A model generated the notes under the pieces. It saw only the letters and a program-made list of their open reading frames with translations, made no database searches and was not told the origin of the DNA. Shown in pieces: positions 60,360-64,000 of a stretch of DNA of 64,000 bases. Position 1 is the stretch's first letter; each line of letters begins with the position of its first letter. The stretch is taken from NCBI GenBank assembly GCA_044222195.1, contig JBGANS010000003.1:248001-312000 (forward strand), written 5' to 3'. Source of the DNA: JAHBXE01 sp044222195 (GTDB lineage: Bacteria; Planctomycetota; Phycisphaerae; Phycisphaerales; UBA1924). Both the position numbers and the translations under genes were made by a program.

Positions 60360-61013
60360 TCAGCCGGCCCGAAGGATGGCGAGGACGTCGGCCTCGGAGA
60401 GGCCGAGCTGGGCGAGGGCTTTGAGGGCGAGCACTCGCGTAGAAGCGCGGTGGCGCGACACGGTCGCGCGTGCCACTCCGAGCGCCCAACTGGTTTGAAC
60501 GCAGGAGTACCCGTTGGCCCACATGATGAGGGTGATGCGCTGGGCATCGGGGAGCGCATCGATGATGAGCCGCGCGAGCTGGGTTGTCAGCTGGGCTGTT
60601 TCTTCCTGCTCGAGCAGGGCGACGGGAGTGGCGCCGGGGTCGCGAGTGTCGTCGAATATGACGCCGCGGATGGCGTGGGCGGGGTAGATGGGCGCCCCGT
60701 AGAGATCGCGGCGGACCTTGCCGTTCTCATCCTTGAGGGGGCGGGAGTCGAGGCCGAGGGGGCTGCGGGCGCAGCGCTGGATGCTGTGGAGGCGCTGGAG
60801 GACTTGCCTTCTCCACGCGGCGGCGAACTCCTTCGCGGTGCCCGGCTCCTCAGGAGAGAGTCGGGTGCGAACGTGAAGGAAGGCTTCGCTGATCGCGTCG
60901 AACACGTCGCAGGGCTGGCCGTAGCGGAGGAAGATTCTGAAGAAGAAAGCGAAGTGTTCAAGGAAGAACTGAGGATTGAGCCAGGGGGGGTGGGATTGAC
61001 TGACCACGTGCAT
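60360..61013 (-). CDS. ECF-like sigma factor
   Basis: 217 aa. The N-terminal region (FFRIFLRYGQPCDVFDAISE, FAAAWRRQVLQRLHSIQR) resembles sigma region 2. The C-terminal region (LIIDALPDAQRITLIMWANG, YSCVQTSWALGVARATVSRH, RASTRVLALKAL) is a region-4 HTH. The linker is long (~60 residues), as in planctomycete ECF-like factors. No anti-sigma factor is adjacent. Confidence 0.7.
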   Translation of the reverse strand: MHVVSQSHPPWLNPQFFLEHFAFFFRIFLRYGQPCDVFDAISEAFLHVRTRLSPEEPGTAKEFAAAWRRQVLQRLHSIQRCARSPLGLDSRPLKDENGKVRRDLYGAPIYPAHAIRGVIFDDTRDPGATPVALLEQEETAQLTTQLARLIIDALPDAQRITLIMWANGYSCVQTSWALGVARATVSRHRASTRVLALKALAQLGLSEADVLAILRAG

Positions 61014-61079
61014 GGCGTCCGCCTTTCCGGAGAGTTCCGGAATCGGCGGAGCGTGGTCGGGGAAGGTCGTTGATACGGG

Positions 61080-61217
61080 TTACGACATGTCTTCCCCGGC
61101 CACGCTCTTCATGGCGAGCGCGAACGCGGTTGCGGAGGCTTCGAGACGTCCAAACTCTTCTCTGATGCTGTCGAGAATCATCGACACTGAATCCTCCGTC
61201 TGCGGCGCGATCGACAT
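61080..61217 (-). CDS. Small hypothetical protein
   Basis: About 45 aa from ATG 61217 (MSIAPQTEDSVSMILDSIRE, then EEFGRLEASATAFALAMKS). The frame is open further up to 61475, where it overlaps the next small gene and looks non-coding. Helical, no family. Lies 66 bases before the sigma factor on the same strand. Start uncertain. Confidence 0.4.
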   Translation of the reverse strand: MSIAPQTEDSVSMILDSIREEFGRLEASATAFALAMKSVAGEDMS

Positions 61218-61266
61218 TCGTCGAAACGCTTCCGAGACTCTCTCTTTGCGATCCTGAGGCCAGGGA

Positions 61267-61488
61267 TCAACCAGCGATGCGGTGTTGCTTGATGGGCTTG
61301 TGCGTAAGTTCTGGTTGAATCGACTGTGAGTGGGTGTTGACTTGGACGCGGCGGACCGGGTTGAGTTCCCGGCTTCCGCTGAGAACCGCCGAGATGCGCG
61401 GGACGCCGCAGTCCGCGGGACGATCGAGGTCGAACTCCGCTTCGCATACGTCCGTGCCATCCAGGAACCGGGCAATCTGAATATTCAT
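61267..61488 (-). CDS. Small hypothetical protein
   Basis: 73 aa. AGGAG precedes ATG 61488. Begins MNIQIARFLDGTDVCEAEFD, with two Cys, and continues RPADCGVPRISAVLSGSREL; the C-terminus is basic (QPELTHKPIKQHRIAG). No family. First gene of a possible three-gene unit with the sigma factor. Confidence 0.5.
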   Translation of the reverse strand: MNIQIARFLDGTDVCEAEFDLDRPADCGVPRISAVLSGSRELNPVRRVQVNTHSQSIQPELTHKPIKQHRIAG

Positions 61489-61808
61489 GATTCACTCCTG
61501 GGCGTTGCCGCCCGGAAAAGGGGGTTTGCGGTACCGCGACGCGGGACCTATCAGCCTGGTGCGCGTCGGAATCCGCGCGCCTCATGGCGGGATGTCGAGC
61601 GCGCCGATTCGCAGTGCGTTCGGTATGCACTCAAATATGTGGAAAGACGCGGAATGAGGCGCCGGGGGGGTCGGGGCGCACCGGGGGAGAGACGATCAAC
61701 CGCATGGGGCTCTCGCTCGGGGGCCGCGGACCGATCGGGGGCGCTCCGCCGGGTGAGCTGGCGATGGAATCGCCGGGGGCCGGGCGGGGCAAAGCAGTGG
61801 AGGAAGAC

Positions 61809-62420
61809 GTGAATCCTGTTGCTGTTCGGAGTATCCAGGCCTCCCTTGTCAGCCTGGGGTGTGTGACGTGTTCGCAGGCCGTGAGCTTCAGGATGGGGGC
61901 TTGCGGGTCGGTGTTTGCGGTTCCCACGATGCGGGTGGAGCAGGTGGAGCGGGCGACGGTGCTGCTGCCGTGGGCGTCGCTTCAGCCGGCGGCGGAGGTA
62001 GAAGATCGACAACGCGAGCCGGGGAACTGGTGGGTGTACCTGGTTCCGGTGGGGGTGATCGGGATGGGGGTGTGGGCGGCGTTCAAGCCGGCGAAGCCGG
62101 TGATCGTGTCGGCGATGGCCCTGGCGATGCCCAGGCCGGTGGAAGAGGTGTTCGAGCGGCCGGTGGTGGATGTGTCGTACCTGCCGCGGGAGCTTGGGGG
62201 CTCACCTGACGGCAAGATGGCGTACCTGCTGAAAGATGGGCAGGTCTTTGAGAGGTGGTGCGACACGACACCGCCGCAACTGATCTATCGGCCGGCGGAA
62301 GTGATGGAAGCCGAGACGATGGAGTTGGGGCCGAACGGCTGGTGGAAGCGGGGGAACGCGGAGGGCGGGGTGATCGCGGAAGTGGGGCCGCGGAATGAAC
62401 GCAGGAAGGACGTGATCTGA
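61809..62420 (+). CDS. Hypothetical single-pass membrane protein
   Basis: 203 aa from GTG 61809 with GGAGG six bases upstream; the frame is open 75 codons further up but without a ribosome site. Residues ~72-92 are a membrane segment (WWVYLVPVGVIGMGVWAAF). The N-terminal part has three Cys (LGCVTCSQAVSFRMGACG). The soluble part contains VVDVSYLPRELGGSPDGKMA and WCDTTPPQLIYRPAEVMEAE. No family. Confidence 0.5.
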   Translation: MNPVAVRSIQASLVSLGCVTCSQAVSFRMGACGSVFAVPTMRVEQVERATVLLPWASLQPAAEVEDRQREPGNWWVYLVPVGVIGMGVWAAFKPAKPVIVSAMALAMPRPVEEVFERPVVDVSYLPRELGGSPDGKMAYLLKDGQVFERWCDTTPPQLIYRPAEVMEAETMELGPNGWWKRGNAEGGVIAEVGPRNERRKDVI

Positions 62421-62496
62421 GTCAGCGAGAGGTGTTGCTCGGCACCGGTTCGCCCGGCGGGGCGGACCGGTGCGTTGGAGTTGCTCGGCGCCGCGA

Positions 62497-63159
62497 TCAG
62501 GCTCGCAACCGCTCGATCTCCTTCACGAGATCGGCGCGGCGGAAGGGGTGGAGGAGGACGGTGGTGTTGGCGGGGGTGTTGCCGTTGGTTGGGGCGGCGG
62601 AGATAAGGATGGCGTTGGTGGCGGGGGAGTTGGTGGTGTCGCGCAGGAGGGAGATGGTTTGGGCGCCGGTGGCGTCGGGGAGTTGTGCGGCGGCGATGAG
62701 GAGGTCGAAGCGGCGGTTGGCGGACTTGGCGAGGCGGGTGGCGGCGGCGGCGTCGGCGGCCTGGAGGACTTCGAAGTTCATGGAGGTGAGCATGGAAGCG
62801 ACGACTTCGCGGATGAAGGGGTTGGGGTCAATGAGGAGCGCGGTGGCGGGCGTTCGGGTGGCGCCTTCGCGAGAAGTGGAGCGGCGTTCACGGGCGGGGT
62901 CGCGGGCGTCCTCGGGCGGGGCGATGGCGGGGAGGAGGACGGTGAAGGTGGAGCCGGCGTCGGGGCGGGAATCGACGGAGATGGTTCCGGCGTGCTCGGT
63001 GATGATGCCGTGGATGATGGAGAGGCCGAGGCCTGTTCCCTGGCCGCGGGGCTTGGTGGTGAAGTAGGGCTCGAAGATTCGGGCGATGGTTTCGGGGGTC
63101 ATGCCGGTGCCGGTGTCGCGGACGGTGAGGCGGGCGAGACGGGGTTTGTGCGAGGCGGG
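62497..63159 (-). CDS. 3' part of a histidine kinase with a pseudo-receiver domain (5' part missing)
   Basis: About 220 codons supported. HATPase_c end: LTVRDTGTGMTPETIARIFE, PYFTTKPRGQGTGLGLSIIH, GIITEHAGTISVDSRPDAGS. A receiver-like domain follows (ATALLIDPNPFIREVVASML) in which the phospho-Asp site reads LLIAAAQLPDATG and the Lys site reads LLHPFRR, so it cannot be phosphorylated in the usual way. The H-box and sensor parts should lie above 63160 but are replaced by the homopolymer hairpin; the open frame through it is low-complexity. Confidence 0.75.
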   Translation of the reverse strand, partial: PASHKPRLARLTVRDTGTGMTPETIARIFEPYFTTKPRGQGTGLGLSIIHGIITEHAGTISVDSRPDAGSTFTVLLPAIAPPEDARDPARERRSTSREGATRTPATALLIDPNPFIREVVASMLTSMNFEVLQAADAAAATRLAKSANRRFDLLIAAAQLPDATGAQTISLLRDTTNSPATNAILISAAPTNGNTPANTTVLLHPFRRADLVKEIERLRA

Positions 63160-63160
63160 C

Positions 63161-63250
63161 GATTCAGGCGGGGGGCCCCCCCCCCCCCCCCCCCGCCCCG
63201 CGGGGGGGGGGGGGGGCGCCGGGGCGGGCCCGGCGTGGGTATCCTGAATC
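63161..63250. repeat. C19/G15 homopolymer hairpin within an inverted repeat
   Basis: GATTCAGG (63161-63168) and CCTGAATC (63243-63250) enclose G6, C19 (63176-63194), GCCCCGC, G15 (63202-63216) and a GC-rich run. The centre CCCCGCGGGG is self-complementary, giving a very stable hairpin. The histidine kinase loses homology here. Real structure or an assembly artefact. Confidence 0.8.
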
Positions 63251-63386
63251 ACCGGCGGGCGCGCGCGAAGAGCTTCATTCGCGCATAGGTTAACAGGAAG
63301 ACTCGCGGCACCGCCAGACGGGCAGGTGCCTGCCGCCCTACAACCGAGCCATGTGCGCCCGCCCCGCCGGCGGGCGGCCGCCGCGG

Positions 63387-63692
63387 TCAGGCGACGTGAC
63401 GCTCCAGCCGCGCCGGGCGCAGGTTGGCCAGCAGCGCGCACCCATCCTCGGATGCAAGCGCGCGGTTCATCTGCCGCACGCTGCGCCGCAGGTCGGACAG
63501 CGCATGGCGCAGTTTCGCGGTGGGCAGGCCCAGGCCGGCCAGTTCGGCATGGTCGGTGCCGCCGACGGAATCGTTGTCGCAATAGGCGACCAGGCGCTGG
63601 GCGGATTCCAGCACCTCCAGCAGGGCGGAACCCGCCTCGTCCTCGTCGAAGCCGAACGGCATGGGGGGAATCAGGCGGGCGAAATCGGCCAT
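63387..63692 (-). CDS. Small hypothetical protein
   Basis: 101 aa. AAGGAG precedes ATG 63692, a stronger ribosome site than most in this window. Helical: GFDEDEAGSALLEVLESAQR, GLGLPTAKLRHALSDLRRSV, NRALASEDGCALLANLRPAR. No family recognised. It lies beyond the homopolymer hairpin, and its style looks more proteobacterial than planctomycete; this is impression, not proof. Confidence 0.55.
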   Translation of the reverse strand: MADFARLIPPMPFGFDEDEAGSALLEVLESAQRLVAYCDNDSVGGTDHAELAGLGLPTAKLRHALSDLRRSVRQMNRALASEDGCALLANLRPARLERHVA

Positions 63693-64000
63693 GGGGAACT
63701 CCTTCCTGCGGGGTGGCTGTCGTTCAGCCTTGAAGACAGGCAGGAGTGTGGTTGCCCAATGGTTAAGAGACCCGTGAGTTTTGCGTGAAGCCGCGTGAAA
63801 ACCTGTGGTTCGCGCCTGGGCAGGAGAGCGGGGCGGCGGATGGCAGAGCTTGCAATCGCTGCGTGAATAGGTAATTATTCTCCTGCAACTGACTGCGGTC
63901 CGTTCAACCGCAAGGGTTGCTGGCTGGCATTTTGTTCTACGTCTGGTTTTGACGTGGGCAGGTGCGATCGTCCCGGACATGGAAGCACGGTGCTTCCCCA
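63693..64000. other. Gene-free end of the window
   Basis: 308 bases upstream of the 63.4-kb gene with visibly lower GC (e.g. TAGGTAATTATTCTCCTGCA near 63868). It may contain that gene's promoter, but no clear -35/-10 pair, RNA or repeat is seen. Confidence 0.4.

Overview
The window is high-GC bacterial DNA, dense with genes on both strands. The gene content suggests a planctomycete, most likely of the Phycisphaerae: a Ser/Thr-kinase/TPR protein, several small membrane proteins with a CxxC...CPECG zinc ribbon, a pseudopilin-type secretion operon, collagen-like and repeat-rich exported proteins, a secreted protein with a PEP-CTERM-like tail, and an ECF-like sigma factor. This placement is inference from gene content; there is no rRNA in the window. 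The last ~750 bases, beyond a C/G homopolymer hairpin at 63.17-63.25 kb, look different and may be a foreign join or a contig-end artefact.

Layout. 0-3.5 kb: end of a Ser/Thr kinase with TPRs, a TPR protein, a YbjN-like protein and an HhH plus pseudo-HD protein. 3.7-9.3 kb: two large exported repeat proteins in tandem (a collagen-like protein with interleaved beta-sandwich domains, then a protein of thirteen 46-residue repeats with an Ig-like end). 9.5-12 kb: RNase R. 12-12.6 kb: a ParDE toxin-antitoxin locus whose toxin carries an in-frame TGA. 12.7-18 kb: a complete regulator/ABC exporter/adaptor/outer-membrane-channel operon (CerR-DevCAB-TolC type). 18-27 kb: exostosin-like glycosyltransferase, Der, MiaA, cardiolipin synthase and topoisomerase I. 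27-34 kb: hybrid histidine kinase, erythromycin-esterase-like protein, TPR membrane protein and UvrC. 34-38 kb: OsmC, a lipoprotein with a possible cysteine-peptidase fold, M20 and S41 hydrolases and a PadR regulator.

38-45.5 kb is the most repeat-laden stretch: REP-like elements, a 35-bp palindromic GC element, inverted repeats, a GntR-ABC operon, SUKH-like and zinc-ribbon proteins, two serine tRNAs and threonine dehydrogenase. 45.7-53.7 kb is one tightly overlapping operon encoding GspF, four pseudopilins (G, I, J, K), GspC-, L- and M-like proteins and a TPR lipoprotein; GspD, GspE and GspH are not present here. 53.8-55.8 kb holds two glycosyltransferase-like proteins. 56-60.2 kb holds a frameshifted Asp-box protein and a PEP-CTERM-like exported protein in DNA that looks less GC-rich than its surroundings. 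60.3-62.4 kb has an ECF-like sigma factor with small companions. 62.5-63.2 kb is the 3' end of a histidine kinase with a pseudo-receiver, cut by the homopolymer hairpin.

No single novel defence or mobile system is evident. The most unusual signals are the disrupted ParE; the homopolymer tracts enclosed by inverted repeats; dispersed palindromic elements that have entered or ended coding frames (tdh, the 39.2-39.7 kb gene, a zinc-ribbon gene); octanucleotide arrays in uvrC and between gspF and gspG; a threonine dehydrogenase lacking its structural-zinc cysteines; and a degenerate RelA-like HD domain fused to an HhH module.
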